From Paractinoplanes aksuensis (GTDB lineage: Bacteria; Actinomycetota; Actinomycetes; Mycobacteriales; Micromonosporaceae), in contig NZ_JAMYJR010000002.1 in assembly GCF_024137025.1 (NCBI RefSeq), forward strand, positions 434,001 through 498,000: a stretch of 64,000 nt of DNA, given 5' to 3'. The notes beneath the pieces are model-generated. The model was not told the DNA's origin and ran no database searches. It saw only the letters and a program-made list of their open reading frames with translations. Positions within the stretch are counted from its first letter, which is position 1, and the number at the start of each line of letters is the position of its first letter. Below are positions 18,016-27,141 of this stretch, one piece after another. The position numbers and the translations under genes are program-made.

Positions 18016-18483
18016 GTGACGCCACCCGAGTTGCCGGCCCGCGTGGCCGGCCACCTGCAGCCCGGCGAGAGCCTGACCGCCGCCATCTGGGTCAGCCGCC
18101 CCACCGCCCCCGTCTCCGGCAGCGAGATGTCACCCTGGCGGCTGCGCCGGAAAGCTCCCGAGGCCCCGCGCGGGTTGAACGGGCGCCCGCAGAGCCGCGC
18201 CGTCACCCTCGACGACCACATCCGCACAGTGAACGACCCACGGGTGCTGGCCCGCACCGACCGCCGCCTGCTGTTGCTGGCCCGGGGCACGGGGTCGTGG
18301 CGCGACCTGCTCCCCCGCCGGGGCAGCGGCGAGGCGCCGCTGCACCTGCGCTGGGAGTGCCCCGCCGCCGACCTGGCCAAGACCACCGAACAGGCCGGCC
18401 GCCTGCTGCTGACATTCACGGACGGCTCCAGCATCACCGTGCTGACCCCGGCCGCAGCGGTCCGGCCCTTCCTCCAAGCCTGA
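18016..18483 (+). CDS. Hypothetical protein, possible PH-like fold
   Basis: 155 residues, GTG start. Not recognised by name. Predicted cytoplasmic, with no signal peptide or membrane helix. The pattern DDHIRTVNDPRVLARTDRRLLLLARG...LHLRWECPAADL...RLLLTFTDGSSITVL has alternating beta strands as in bacterial PH-like proteins. An N-terminal HLQPGESLTAAIWVSRP segment resembles the opening of such proteins (HL.pGE.l.aa). It follows the zinc-ribbon gene by 44 bp on the same strand. Function unknown. Confidence 0.65.
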   Translation: MTPPELPARVAGHLQPGESLTAAIWVSRPTAPVSGSEMSPWRLRRKAPEAPRGLNGRPQSRAVTLDDHIRTVNDPRVLARTDRRLLLLARGTGSWRDLLPRRGSGEAPLHLRWECPAADLAKTTEQAGRLLLTFTDGSSITVLTPAAAVRPFLQA

Positions 18484-18693
18484 CTCCAGGGGCCGCACAC
18501 CCACGGCTCGCTCGGGCACTGCTCGGTCGTCTGCTGCCGGTCGGCCTGCCCCCAACATCCGCGGACGCTGCTGAAACGCTCCCGCCCGCCTGGCCGCTCG
18601 ATGGGCCGCCGGCCCGGCAGTGACCCCGACGTCCACCTACCCTCGTCGGCATCCTTTGTCACCGGAGGTAAGCAGGGGTCCTAAGGTCGCGGG

Positions 18694-19242
18694 GTGAACG
18701 TTTACGCCGCGTTGATGAGCAACGGCAGCGGTGACGAGTACTCCATCGTCTTCTCCGAGGTGGGCGTGTTCATCCGCGTCTTCGATCACGAGTCCGAGAT
18801 GACGCCGTACGCCGACAACGATCACGAGCTGTGGCCCGGTCTGCTCGACGGCCTCCCACCGCAGTTCCTGCCGTACGTGAGCGAGCCCGCGTTCTGCAAC
18901 GAGGGCGTGCTGGACGCTACCGCGGCGCTGTGGCGACGTATCGATGACGACCGCTGGCACGTCGGCCGAGGCATCACGTTCCCGCCGTCCCGAGGCTCGT
19001 ACGACACCAGTCCCGATGGCGCTGAACGGCTCGCCATCCTGGCCGACGACACTGTCGATCGCTACGTCGATTTCGCCCGGGGCTACCACGAGATCGAAGT
19101 GGACCGGTCCGCAGTGGCGCACGTCGTGGCCATGCGCCCGCTCACCGAAGCCGTGGTGCAGGCACTCGACTCCGACGCCGCCCTCACCGACGTCGGCGAC
19201 GCTGTCACCGGGATCGGGTACCCGATCAGCCGGCACACCTGA
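18694..19242 (+). CDS. Hypothetical protein
   Basis: 182 residues, acidic, no signal peptide, no recognised motif. The start GTG at 18694 is favoured because a TAAGGT box (18682-18687) lies 6 bp upstream, as in a leaderless promoter. Codon use matches real genes. Repeated short acidic/aromatic motifs (YADNDHELWPGL, DDDRWHVGRG) suggest a globular cytoplasmic protein, perhaps an immunity-like or SUKH-like fold, but this is not supported enough to call. The 210 bp before it contain nothing recognisable. A hairpin follows at 19294-19328. Confidence 0.6.
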   Translation: MNVYAALMSNGSGDEYSIVFSEVGVFIRVFDHESEMTPYADNDHELWPGLLDGLPPQFLPYVSEPAFCNEGVLDATAALWRRIDDDRWHVGRGITFPPSRGSYDTSPDGAERLAILADDTVDRYVDFARGYHEIEVDRSAVAHVVAMRPLTEAVVQALDSDAALTDVGDAVTGIGYPISRHT

Positions 19243-19293
19243 CGAGACAACAGCGGAACACACGCGTTGCCGCGCCTTATGACGCGGCCGCGT

Positions 19294-19328
19294 CGGGGAG
19301 CGCCCACCGGGCGGGCGGACGCTCCCCG
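19294..19328. terminator. Bidirectional terminator hairpin
   Basis: CGGGGAGCG (19294-19302) and CGCTCCCCG (19320-19328) are perfect 9-bp arms between two convergent genes. Confidence 0.6.
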
Positions 19329-19342
19329 CTGACCGGCCTTGG

Positions 19343-19822
19343 TCAGCAGGGCACTTTGACGCTGCCCGAGAAGGGGACGGTGCGGTCCGGCGACGGGCCG
19401 ATGCGGTAGCTGAAGGTGACCTTCTTGCTGACGATCCCGCAGTTGTCGGTGTGCGTGTTGTCCTCGATGTAGACCGATGCCCCGTCCCGGCCGACCGTTG
19501 CCGTCCAAGCGGCGGCCAAGGCCAGCTGCTTCGCCAGCTTGCAGGTCGCCGCGGTGCCGGCCGTCTTGGCGCTGATCTCGCCGGAGTAGGCCGCGATCGA
19601 GGCCAGGCCGGCTCTGCCCTTGAACTTCTTCATTTTGTTGACCACTGCCGTGATACCGCAGGTGACCGAGCCGACGGTGGCTCCGTTGAGGAGATTCTGG
19701 ACGATCTGCACGGTCTCGTCGCTGTTGTAGTAGCGGGCGGTCGCCGCCTGGGCCGGAGCGGCTACGGCTCCCGTCGCCACCACCGCCGCCGCAGCCGCGA
19801 CTACAGCCAGTCTTGTGCGCAT
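19343..19822 (-). CDS. Secreted hypothetical protein
   Basis: 159 residues from ATG 19822, chosen for GGGAGA 7 bp upstream. Signal peptide: MRTR, a long Ala/Val stretch, cleavage near APAQAA. The mature part (~130 residues) has four cysteines (in SVTCGITAV, ATCKLAKQL, DNCGIVSKK and the C-terminal KVPC) that could form two disulphides, and a central Lys-rich MKKFKGRAG loop. No family recognised. Probably monocistronic; the terminator at 19294-19328 lies just past its stop. Confidence 0.75.
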   Translation of the reverse strand: MRTRLAVVAAAAAVVATGAVAAPAQAATARYYNSDETVQIVQNLLNGATVGSVTCGITAVVNKMKKFKGRAGLASIAAYSGEISAKTAGTAATCKLAKQLALAAAWTATVGRDGASVYIEDNTHTDNCGIVSKKVTFSYRIGPSPDRTVPFSGSVKVPC

Positions 19823-19993
19823 TCGGATCTCCCACGAGGTTGCGGATTCTGTGACGCCCAAACGGTAAATTCGTAGTGACTACGCGTGCCATCAACGGAA
19901 ATGACGGACATTGTTGCCACGTTGACGGATCCCGAACGGGGTCGGCGGAACGACCGAGAGATCGTGCCGCGTTTCGTCGGACGGTCCAGCTGG

Positions 19994-20093
19994 TCAGGGT
20001 CTTTGCGTGATCCGGCGCCGGGTGCCGCGCCCGGTCGGCAGCGGGGTGGTGGCGAGGGCCGTCGCGAGCGTGGGCAGCCGGCGGGCCAGGAGG
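19994..20093 (-). pseudogene. Decayed duplicate of the 3' end of the FtsX-type permease gene
   Basis: Bases 20039-20093 match 20235-20290 inside the neighbouring permease gene at about 48 of 56 positions. Translated, the gap contains TLATALATT and then GTRRRI before a TGA at 19994-19996, mirroring MLATALATT and LRRIS at the permease C terminus. The copy is in another frame and lacks everything upstream. It explains the otherwise empty 358-bp gap between 19823 and 20180; the rest of the gap shows nothing. Confidence 0.6.
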
Positions 20094-20180
20094 CGGCCAA
20101 GCTCCAACTGGCACCGGGCGCCGTGGTCCACCAACACGCCCACGCCCGGTGGAGGAAGTGCCTTCCGGGTACCGGCCGGG

Positions 20181-23100
20181 TCAGGAGATTCGGCGCAGGG
20201 TGCGGCGGCCGGCCAGGACGGCGGCGCCGGCCAGCAGCAGAGTGGTGGCGAGTGCCGTCGCCAGCATGGTCAGCAGCCGGGGCCAGGAGGCCAGGGGCAA
20301 GGCCGGCGGATCGAGGCCGGCCAGCGGCAGCGCCCACCCGGTCAGCCACCAGTCCAGGGTGGCCACGCCCAGGCCGGCCACCACCGCGGCCAGGACCAGC
20401 ACCGGGTACGTCCACAGGGTGGCCTGGCGCAGGGCCGAGCGGGTCAGGCCCTGGCTCCGCAGGGCCGACAGGTCTTCCACGCGGCGGTTGCGGTCGACGG
20501 AGGCGGCCAGGACCAGCGCGCCGGCGGCCAGGGCGGTGGCCAGGGCGGCCACGATCACGTAGAACCACAGGGCGATCGCCGGGCCCTGTTCGTCCAGGCG
20601 TTTCTGCACGTCGGAGGCGCGGAGGTCGGCCGTCACGGTGACGCCGTGGGTGGTCAGGGCGGCGACCACGTCGTCGGGGGCCTGGTCGTTCAGCCAGACC
20701 ATCGAGCCGCTGGTGGCGCCGCCGTCGGTGGAGAGGCGGTCGGCGTAGTCGAGGTCGGTCAGGACGGCCGGGGAGCCCGCGCCGGGGATGACCGGCAGTG
20801 ACGTTCTTACGTCGACCCGGGTTGCTCTCGCGTCCAGGTTGTCCACCGTGGGCAGGGCGGTGACGCCGGAGACGGCCACCGGCAGGGGGTAGGGGGCGGT
20901 CGCGGGGTGCACGAACATGCCGTCGGGCAGGCCGTTCAGGGACGTCACCTCGATCTCGAGGCCGCCCTTGGCCCCGGCGCCGATCTGGCCGCCCTCGGAG
21001 GCGCGCCACGGGGCCGGGTCGTTGAGGACGTCGGACGGGACGTCGTTGATGCTGTGCACGGTCAGGACGCCGGACACGTCGAGGGTGCCCTGGCCGCCGG
21101 CGATCCGCAGCGAGTTCAAGGTGCAGCCCTTTACACAAGCGTCTACGTTCTGCGCGTACGTGTGCCGGCCGTTGCGCAGCACGCCGAGCTCGGCCAGCGC
21201 GTCGTTGCCGCCGTCGCGCGGGGACAGCACCGCGGTCACGGCGACCGACTTGCCCAGCGGGAACTGGGCGCTGATGTCGAACTCGACCTGCGCGCCGTCC
21301 ACGTCGACCGGGGGCGCGGCCGCCGGGTGCAGCAGCTTCACGACCTGCGGGGCGGTGGGGCCGCCGGACGGCCATGCGGCCACCATGTCGAGGCGGGTGG
21401 TGTCGACGGCGACGACCGCGGGCGCGCCGGGGTCGGACGGCAGCTTCACGGCCGCCATCGCGAACGTGCCCTGCGGGTCGACGGCCCGCACGGCCGCGAG
21501 CAGGTTCTGCCGGCCGGTGGGGCCCAGCTGCAGCACCCGGGGGGCGCCCGTGCCGAGGACCGCCTGATCGCTGCGGCCGCCGGCCGCCACGTCGACGGCC
21601 GCGGCGGCGTACCCGATGACCGCCACCGCCGCGGTGAGCAGCGCGAACAGTCGCACCGCGCCGGGCCGCCGGGACAGTTGCAGACCGGCCAGGGCGACGC
21701 CGAGGCGCCCGCGGCTCAGCGCGCGCCGGGCCAGGACCGTCACCAGCGGCAGCAGCAGGCGCGCCGCGACCAGCGACCCGGCCAGCAGCACGAGCGCGGC
21801 CGCGAACGTGCCGACGCCGCGCGGCGTCGAGCTGAGCTGCACGACCGCCACCGCGGCCAGGGCCACGACGACAAGTTCGGCGGCGACGGCCCGGGCGCTG
21901 TGGGGCACGGCGGGCGCGCGGCGCAGCAGTTCGGCGACCGGGGTGGCGATCTGGCGGCGTTCGGCCAGCAGTGCGGTCAGCACGGCCGCGCCGGCCGCGA
22001 CCGGGGCCCAGCGCAGCGATTCGAGGCCGGGGTCGGCCCCCACACCGGGGAAGCGGTAGGCCGCGAACGCGTTGACCAGCAGCTGCCCGGCCAGACAGCC
22101 GAGGATCGCGCCGATCAGGATCGCCACCACGTTCTCGCCCGTGGCCAGCCACCAGCGCTGTCCCCAGCGGGCGCCGCGCAGGGCCACCACGGCGAGTTCG
22201 GGTCGGCGGCCCTCGGTGCCGTAGCCGACGGCCAGGAAGATGGTCAGGCAGGCCAGCAGCACCAGCGCCACGGCCAGCACGGGCACGATCCGGTGGCCGG
22301 CGTCACGACCCGAGTCGATCCGGGCCAGCAGGTCGGGCAGCTGACTGTGCAGCTCGACCCCGCCCTGGAACGCGGTCACTCCGGCCTGAACTTCGGACAG
22401 ACCTTCGCGTACGGCGGGAAGGTTGTCGACGGCGAGGGCGCCCGGCTGTGGGAAGGCGTCGAGGCCGGTGTCCACGGCCCCGCGGTCCGTGCTGTGCATG
22501 GTGGCGCTGGTGACGAACAGCGGCAGGTTGGCGCCCGCCGGCAGATCCGAACCGGCGTTGAAGAAGCCGCGCGATCCCCAATAGACGTTCCCGGGGTCGG
22601 GCACCCGGTAGAGACCGGCGACCAGCAGCCGCTGGGCCCGGCCGTTCTCGGCGTAGAACGCCGGCCCGCCGCGCGGGATGATCCGGATCGCGTACGACAG
22701 CTCGATGGTGTCGCCGGCCTTGATCTCGAGCCGTTGGCCGACCGCCTCGGGCAGCACGATGTCGGAGCTCCCGATCAGGCAGCGCCCGGAGACCATCTCG
22801 AGGTGGTCGCACACGTCCTGCCGATAGGCGAACCGGCTGGCGTACGCGATGGTCGGCTCGATGCCCATGGCCGGGAACTCCATGGAGTAGACGTAGTCGA
22901 AGCGCGGCAGGCCGCTCAGGGCCGAGCCGCTGCGCTCGAGGTTGGGGCCGCTCGGCTCGGCGCCCGGTGTGTCCTGCCGGGCGTCCTTCTGGTACGCGCG
23001 GACGGCCACCGACAGCTCGTTCGGGGTGGCCGTCCCGACCTGTCCGGCCGCCACCGCCCGGTCGGCGGCCCGCAGGTAGGCCGGCGCGGCGACCGCGGCC

Positions 23101-23183
23101 GCCACCCCGAACAGCGCGAGCAGGGCCACCACCAGCGTCTGGCCGCGGCGGGCCCAGACCATGGCCAGCACCAGGGCGATCAC
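20181..23183 (-). CDS. FtsX-type ABC transporter permease (second of a pair)
   Basis: 1000 residues from GTG 23183, preceded by GGGGAG at 5 bp and overlapping the upstream stop as GTGA. N-terminal membrane helix (MVWARRGQTLVVALLALFG), a large extracytoplasmic domain (~30-270), a core membrane block (~275-500), a second large extracytoplasmic domain (~530-860), then a C-terminal membrane block. This is the double-FtsX architecture of macrolide/lipoprotein-type exporters. Permeases of this kind need a cytoplasmic ATPase, and none is encoded beside it. Translational coupling argues that the two permeases form a heterodimer. Part of its 3' end is duplicated at 20039-20093. Confidence 0.85.
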   Translation of the reverse strand: MIALVLAMVWARRGQTLVVALLALFGVAAAVAAPAYLRAADRAVAAGQVGTATPNELSVAVRAYQKDARQDTPGAEPSGPNLERSGSALSGLPRFDYVYSMEFPAMGIEPTIAYASRFAYRQDVCDHLEMVSGRCLIGSSDIVLPEAVGQRLEIKAGDTIELSYAIRIIPRGGPAFYAENGRAQRLLVAGLYRVPDPGNVYWGSRGFFNAGSDLPAGANLPLFVTSATMHSTDRGAVDTGLDAFPQPGALAVDNLPAVREGLSEVQAGVTAFQGGVELHSQLPDLLARIDSGRDAGHRIVPVLAVALVLLACLTIFLAVGYGTEGRRPELAVVALRGARWGQRWWLATGENVVAILIGAILGCLAGQLLVNAFAAYRFPGVGADPGLESLRWAPVAAGAAVLTALLAERRQIATPVAELLRRAPAVPHSARAVAAELVVVALAAVAVVQLSSTPRGVGTFAAALVLLAGSLVAARLLLPLVTVLARRALSRGRLGVALAGLQLSRRPGAVRLFALLTAAVAVIGYAAAAVDVAAGGRSDQAVLGTGAPRVLQLGPTGRQNLLAAVRAVDPQGTFAMAAVKLPSDPGAPAVVAVDTTRLDMVAAWPSGGPTAPQVVKLLHPAAAPPVDVDGAQVEFDISAQFPLGKSVAVTAVLSPRDGGNDALAELGVLRNGRHTYAQNVDACVKGCTLNSLRIAGGQGTLDVSGVLTVHSINDVPSDVLNDPAPWRASEGGQIGAGAKGGLEIEVTSLNGLPDGMFVHPATAPYPLPVAVSGVTALPTVDNLDARATRVDVRTSLPVIPGAGSPAVLTDLDYADRLSTDGGATSGSMVWLNDQAPDDVVAALTTHGVTVTADLRASDVQKRLDEQGPAIALWFYVIVAALATALAAGALVLAASVDRNRRVEDLSALRSQGLTRSALRQATLWTYPVLVLAAVVAGLGVATLDWWLTGWALPLAGLDPPALPLASWPRLLTMLATALATTLLLAGAAVLAGRRTLRRIS

Positions 23184-26122
23184 GACAGCTCCCCGTTCAG
23201 GCGCCGCACCGACAGCCACGTGGTCAGGCCGAGCACGACCAGGCCGACCAGGGCCGCGATGCCCAGCGCGGCCGGTCCGAGCGCGCCCGGGGGCGGGATC
23301 ACCTGCCAGCCGTCCGGGAACGGGGGCGCGGTGACGTCGGCGATCGGGCGGGCGGCCAGCGCCCCGGCCAGACCGCCGAGCAGCCCGGCCAGCGCCACCG
23401 CGCCGGCGCCGGCGTACGCCGTGGTCAGGGCCACCCGCCGGGGCAGCCCCTGGTGGCGCAGGGCGCGCAGGTGGTCGAGCTGGGGTTCGCGGTCGACGGC
23501 GGCGGCCACGGCGAGCAACCCGGCCGCGATCAGGGCGGCCAGCACGGCCGCGAACAGGCCGAACGGGGCGGTCACGACCGAGCTGTCGGCGGTCAGCTCG
23601 TCGACCCGGGCCTTGGCTGTGCGGTCGTCGAGCACGGGCAGGCCGATCGCGTCGACCACCGAGGACGGCGCGTCAGCGGTCAGCCACACCTGCAGGGTGC
23701 CGCCCTGGTCGCTGTCCCCGGCGACGCGGCGGGCGGCGTCGAGGTCGGTCAGCACAGCGCCGGCGCCGAGCACCGGCAGCACCTCAGCGGCGGCGGCGAC
23801 GCGTACGGGGGTGGCCACGTCCCCGAACCGGCCGAGCGCGGAGTCGTCGAAGAACCAGTTCGCGGGGGGCGGCCCGGCCGGCACGACGGGCAGCGGCAGC
23901 ACCGAGTCGACCACCGAGGCCTTGGTGCCGCCGGCCTGGTCGGCCCTGAGGGTGAGACCGCCGGGACCGGTCGAGATGTGCACGGCCGGGGTGGTGAAAT
24001 CGCCGCGCCAGCGGGTCACGTCGCCGAGCCCGGCCGTGTCGATCACGGTGGCCGACGGGTTCTGCTGGCTCAGTGAGCGGACGGTGAGCGAGCCCGCGTC
24101 CGAGCCCTCGGGCGTGAACAGCTCCCAGCCGACCAGGCGGCAACCGGGGGCGACGGCACAGGTCGGCACCGCGGCCGACACCGACTGGGCGCCGCGCCGG
24201 ATGCCCTTGAACTCGATGCGTACGCCCTGACCCGTGCCCTCGTGCTGCAGGATCGCGCCGAGCAGGGTGGTCGTGCGGCGCTCGCTGGTCACGGCCACGG
24301 TCAGCCGGTTGCCGGTGATCAGCGGCAGCGCTTCGGGCGGCTTGCGCGTGCTCAGGGCGCCGATCGGCCCGTACTCGCCACGCCAGGTGGCCACGGCGGC
24401 GAGCCGGCTGCTGTCGACGGCCAGCACGGGTGGGGTGCCGCCGGTGTCCACGACGACCGCCATCGCGTAGCGACCGTCGGGGTCGGCCCGGCGTACGGCA
24501 TGCAGCAGTTGGGTGCGGGAGGCCGCCGACACGGTCAGCACACGGGCCGCGCCCAGCTCGACGTCGGCCCGCTCGATCCGCTCGGTGCGGCCCGCGGCGA
24601 ACGTGCCAACGGTCAGGGCCAGCAGCGCGATCGCCACCACGATCAGGGCGAACACCCGGTCGGTGCCGGGCTGACGGGACACCCGGACGGCGGTCAGGCC
24701 AAGCCGGACCCGGCCGGCCCGCAACGCCACCGCGCCCACCCGGTCGGCCACCCGCCGCAGCACCCGGGCCAGCAGCAGCCCGACGGCCAGGGCGACCAGC
24801 GCGGGCGCGACCACGCCGAGACCGCTGCCGCCCGACCGGGCCTGGTAGACCGCCCCCGCGGCCAGCGCGATCAGGGCCAGGTCGACCACCCCGGACCGCC
24901 AGTCGCGCCGGGCCGACGGCACCCGTCGCAGCAGGGCCGCGACCGGCGCCCGCTGCTGCAACGCGTCCACCGCGAGCAGCACGAGCAGCGCGACACCGAG
25001 CGTGGCGATCACCAGGCCCAGCGACAGCAGGACGGCCACCCACAGCTCGACCCGCACCGGCAGGCCCCGGGCCAGCGGCCAGGCGATCAGGAAGCCGGCC
25101 AGCCACCCGGCCAGGCCACCGGCGGCCAGCGGCAACAGGTGCTGGCTCAGGGCCAGGCGCAGGATGCCGCGGGCGGTGCTGCCGCGCAGCTTGAGCAGGG
25201 CGGCGTCGGCCCGGCGGTCGCGGCCGGTGAAACGGCCCGCCAGCGCGATCGCGAACCAGCTCAGGACGGCGATCTGACCCAGGCCGACGGCGACGCCACC
25301 GGCCACGGCCAGCCTCTGTTCGCGGACCCGGTCGACCAGCTTGCCGGTCGGGGCGACCAGCTCGAGCTGCTGGGCCGCGAAGCGGGGGGCGGCCTGGTTG
25401 ACCAGCCCGTTCAGATCGTACCCGCCGTCGCCGCGCAGCAGCGGGAGCGGCACCTCGACGTCCCAGGCCCAGACGGGCCGGGTCAGCCCCGGGTCGCGGA
25501 ACGTGTCGAGCGAGGTGAACAGGGGGTCGAGCGAGCCCTGGGCCCGGAACAGCTTGTCGCTCCAGTACGGGCCGCCCGGCTCGACCAGCTGGTAGACGGC
25601 GGCCACGCGGAACGTCATCGGGTTGACCGTGGTGGCCGGTCGCACCCGGAACGAGTCGCCCGGCTTCAGCTTGAGCCGGGCCGCGGAGTCGGCGCTGATC
25701 GCGGCCTCGTCGGCGGCGGCCGGGCAGGCGCCGGTCAGCTCGACGTGGGCGCAGAACCCGTCGCGATAGGCGATCGGCAGGCCGGTCGACGCCCCGGTCG
25801 CCCCCGGATACACATAGCTCGCCTCGGCCACGGCGCCCATGACGGGCTTCGCGTCGGGCACGGGCAGCAGGCCGCGGGCGGTCGCCCCGAACCGGTCGAG
25901 GGCGCCGCGCGGGTCGGCCGTGCCCTCACCGGCCTGGCGTACGAGAATGACCCGTTCCTCGACCGGGGCCGAGGTCACCTCGTTGCCGGCCGAGCGCGAC
26001 GAGACCGTGATGCCGTACCACGCGGCGCAGCCGGCCGCCGTCGCGAGCAGGGCCGCGAGCAGGCCGACCAGCAGAGCCGGGCCGGAGCGCCGGCGGACGG
26101 CGCCCAGGGCGATGTAGTACAT
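23180..26122 (-). CDS. FtsX-type ABC transporter permease (first of a pair)
   Basis: 980 residues from ATG 26122, with GGAACGG close upstream; the in-frame extension to 26449 would run through the divergent LLM gene promoter and is rejected. Same architecture as its partner: N-terminal helix (GPALLVGLLAALLATAAGCAAWYG), extracytoplasmic domain, membrane block near 345-590, second extracytoplasmic domain, C-terminal block of about four helices. The first helix contains a Cys but no true lipobox. Its stop overlaps the next start. Substrate unknown. Confidence 0.85.
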   Translation of the reverse strand: MYYIALGAVRRRSGPALLVGLLAALLATAAGCAAWYGITVSSRSAGNEVTSAPVEERVILVRQAGEGTADPRGALDRFGATARGLLPVPDAKPVMGAVAEASYVYPGATGASTGLPIAYRDGFCAHVELTGACPAAADEAAISADSAARLKLKPGDSFRVRPATTVNPMTFRVAAVYQLVEPGGPYWSDKLFRAQGSLDPLFTSLDTFRDPGLTRPVWAWDVEVPLPLLRGDGGYDLNGLVNQAAPRFAAQQLELVAPTGKLVDRVREQRLAVAGGVAVGLGQIAVLSWFAIALAGRFTGRDRRADAALLKLRGSTARGILRLALSQHLLPLAAGGLAGWLAGFLIAWPLARGLPVRVELWVAVLLSLGLVIATLGVALLVLLAVDALQQRAPVAALLRRVPSARRDWRSGVVDLALIALAAGAVYQARSGGSGLGVVAPALVALAVGLLLARVLRRVADRVGAVALRAGRVRLGLTAVRVSRQPGTDRVFALIVVAIALLALTVGTFAAGRTERIERADVELGAARVLTVSAASRTQLLHAVRRADPDGRYAMAVVVDTGGTPPVLAVDSSRLAAVATWRGEYGPIGALSTRKPPEALPLITGNRLTVAVTSERRTTTLLGAILQHEGTGQGVRIEFKGIRRGAQSVSAAVPTCAVAPGCRLVGWELFTPEGSDAGSLTVRSLSQQNPSATVIDTAGLGDVTRWRGDFTTPAVHISTGPGGLTLRADQAGGTKASVVDSVLPLPVVPAGPPPANWFFDDSALGRFGDVATPVRVAAAAEVLPVLGAGAVLTDLDAARRVAGDSDQGGTLQVWLTADAPSSVVDAIGLPVLDDRTAKARVDELTADSSVVTAPFGLFAAVLAALIAAGLLAVAAAVDREPQLDHLRALRHQGLPRRVALTTAYAGAGAVALAGLLGGLAGALAARPIADVTAPPFPDGWQVIPPPGALGPAALGIAALVGLVVLGLTTWLSVRRLNGELS

Positions 26123-26207
26123 CCGTTCCGTTCCCCCGTAATACTCGATCCACGGACACTCTGGTACCGCCGATCGCTTTTGCCAAGCCTCGTTTAGGTT
26201 GAGGTCC

Positions 26208-27077
26208 ATGAGCGTACGTTTCGGGGTGTTCGTGCCCCAGGGCTGGAAGATGGACCTGGTCGAGATCGCCGACCCGGTCGAGCAGTACGAGGCGATGACC
26301 CAGGTGGCCCGGCTGGCCGACGCCGGCCCGTGGGATGCGATCTGGTTGTACGACCATTTCCACACTGTGCCCGAGCCCACCGACAATTCCGTGTTCGAGT
26401 GCTGGACGGCCACGTCCACGCTGGCCCGCGACACCAGCCGGGTCCGCATCGGTCAGATGGTCGGCTGCAACGGCTACCGCCAGCCCTCCCTCTACGCCAA
26501 GATCGCCTCCACGGTCGACGTGGCCAGCAACGGCCGGCTCATCGCCGGGCTCGGCGCCGGCTGGTACGAGCACGAGTGGAAGGCGTACGGCTACGAGTGG
26601 AAGGACGTGCCGCAGCGGATGAGCGAGTTCCGCGAGGCCGTGCAGGTCGTCCACAAGATGTGGACCGAGGACCGCCCGGTGTTCGAGGGCAAGCACTACC
26701 AGCTGAACGGCGCGATCAACCAGCCGCGGCGCAAGCCCCAGTTCTGGCTCGGCGGGGGCGGCGAGAAGATCACGCTGAAGCTGGTCGCCCAGTACGCCGA
26801 CGGCTGCAACGTGGGCGGCGGAAACCCCGAGACCGTGGCCCACAAGCTGAACGTGCTGCGCGAGCACTGCGACACGCTGGGCCGCGACTACAGCGAGATC
26901 ACCAAGTCGACGACCATCGAGATCGACCTGACCGAGTCGACCGCCGACACCATCGCCCGGGTCGAGAAGGTCGCCGAGGCCGGCGCCGACTACGTGATCT
27001 TCTACATTCCGCGGGTCGCCTACGACCACTCCCACCTGCTGCGACTGGCCGAGGACCTGGTCCCGCAGTTCCGCTGA
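26208..27077 (+). CDS. LLM-class F420-dependent oxidoreductase
   Basis: 289 residues, ATG 26208. Luciferase-like TIM barrel: FGVFVPQGW, WDAIWLYDHFHTVPEP, RIGQMVGCNGYRQPSLYAKIASTVDVASNGRLIAGLGAGW-type segments (given as landmarks) and FWLGGGGEKITLKLVAQYADGCN near the C-terminal third. The TIGR03560-like subgroup in actinobacteria uses coenzyme F420; FMN use cannot be excluded. Substrate unknown. A TAGGTT box (26195-26200) 7 bp before the ATG suggests a leaderless transcript, although GAGG also lies there. Followed by a strong terminator. Confidence 0.87.
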   Translation: MSVRFGVFVPQGWKMDLVEIADPVEQYEAMTQVARLADAGPWDAIWLYDHFHTVPEPTDNSVFECWTATSTLARDTSRVRIGQMVGCNGYRQPSLYAKIASTVDVASNGRLIAGLGAGWYEHEWKAYGYEWKDVPQRMSEFREAVQVVHKMWTEDRPVFEGKHYQLNGAINQPRRKPQFWLGGGGEKITLKLVAQYADGCNVGGGNPETVAHKLNVLREHCDTLGRDYSEITKSTTIEIDLTESTADTIARVEKVAEAGADYVIFYIPRVAYDHSHLLRLAEDLVPQFR

Positions 27078-27095
27078 CGGGCTTCCCGGGGCTTT

Positions 27096-27132
27096 CCGGG
27101 GCTGGAAAAGCGTTCGTCTTTTCCAGCCCCGG
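27096..27132 (+). terminator. Perfect 15-bp-stem terminator hairpin
   Basis: CCGGGGCTGGAAAAG (27096-27110), 7-nt loop, CTTTTCCAGCCCCGG (27118-27132), 19 bp after the LLM oxidoreductase stop and only 9 bp before the GNAT ATG. Confidence 0.75.
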
Positions 27133-27141
27133 TGAAGCAGG

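Noticed and set aside
18484..18693. Possible short gene in the 210-bp gap
   Set aside because: No frame has a start with ribosome site or protein-like composition; only the leaderless promoter of the next gene is seen.
20907..24230. 1107-residue plus-strand ORF
   Set aside because: Shadow of the two FtsX permease genes; the minus-strand frames have membrane helices and GTGA coupling, this one has neither.
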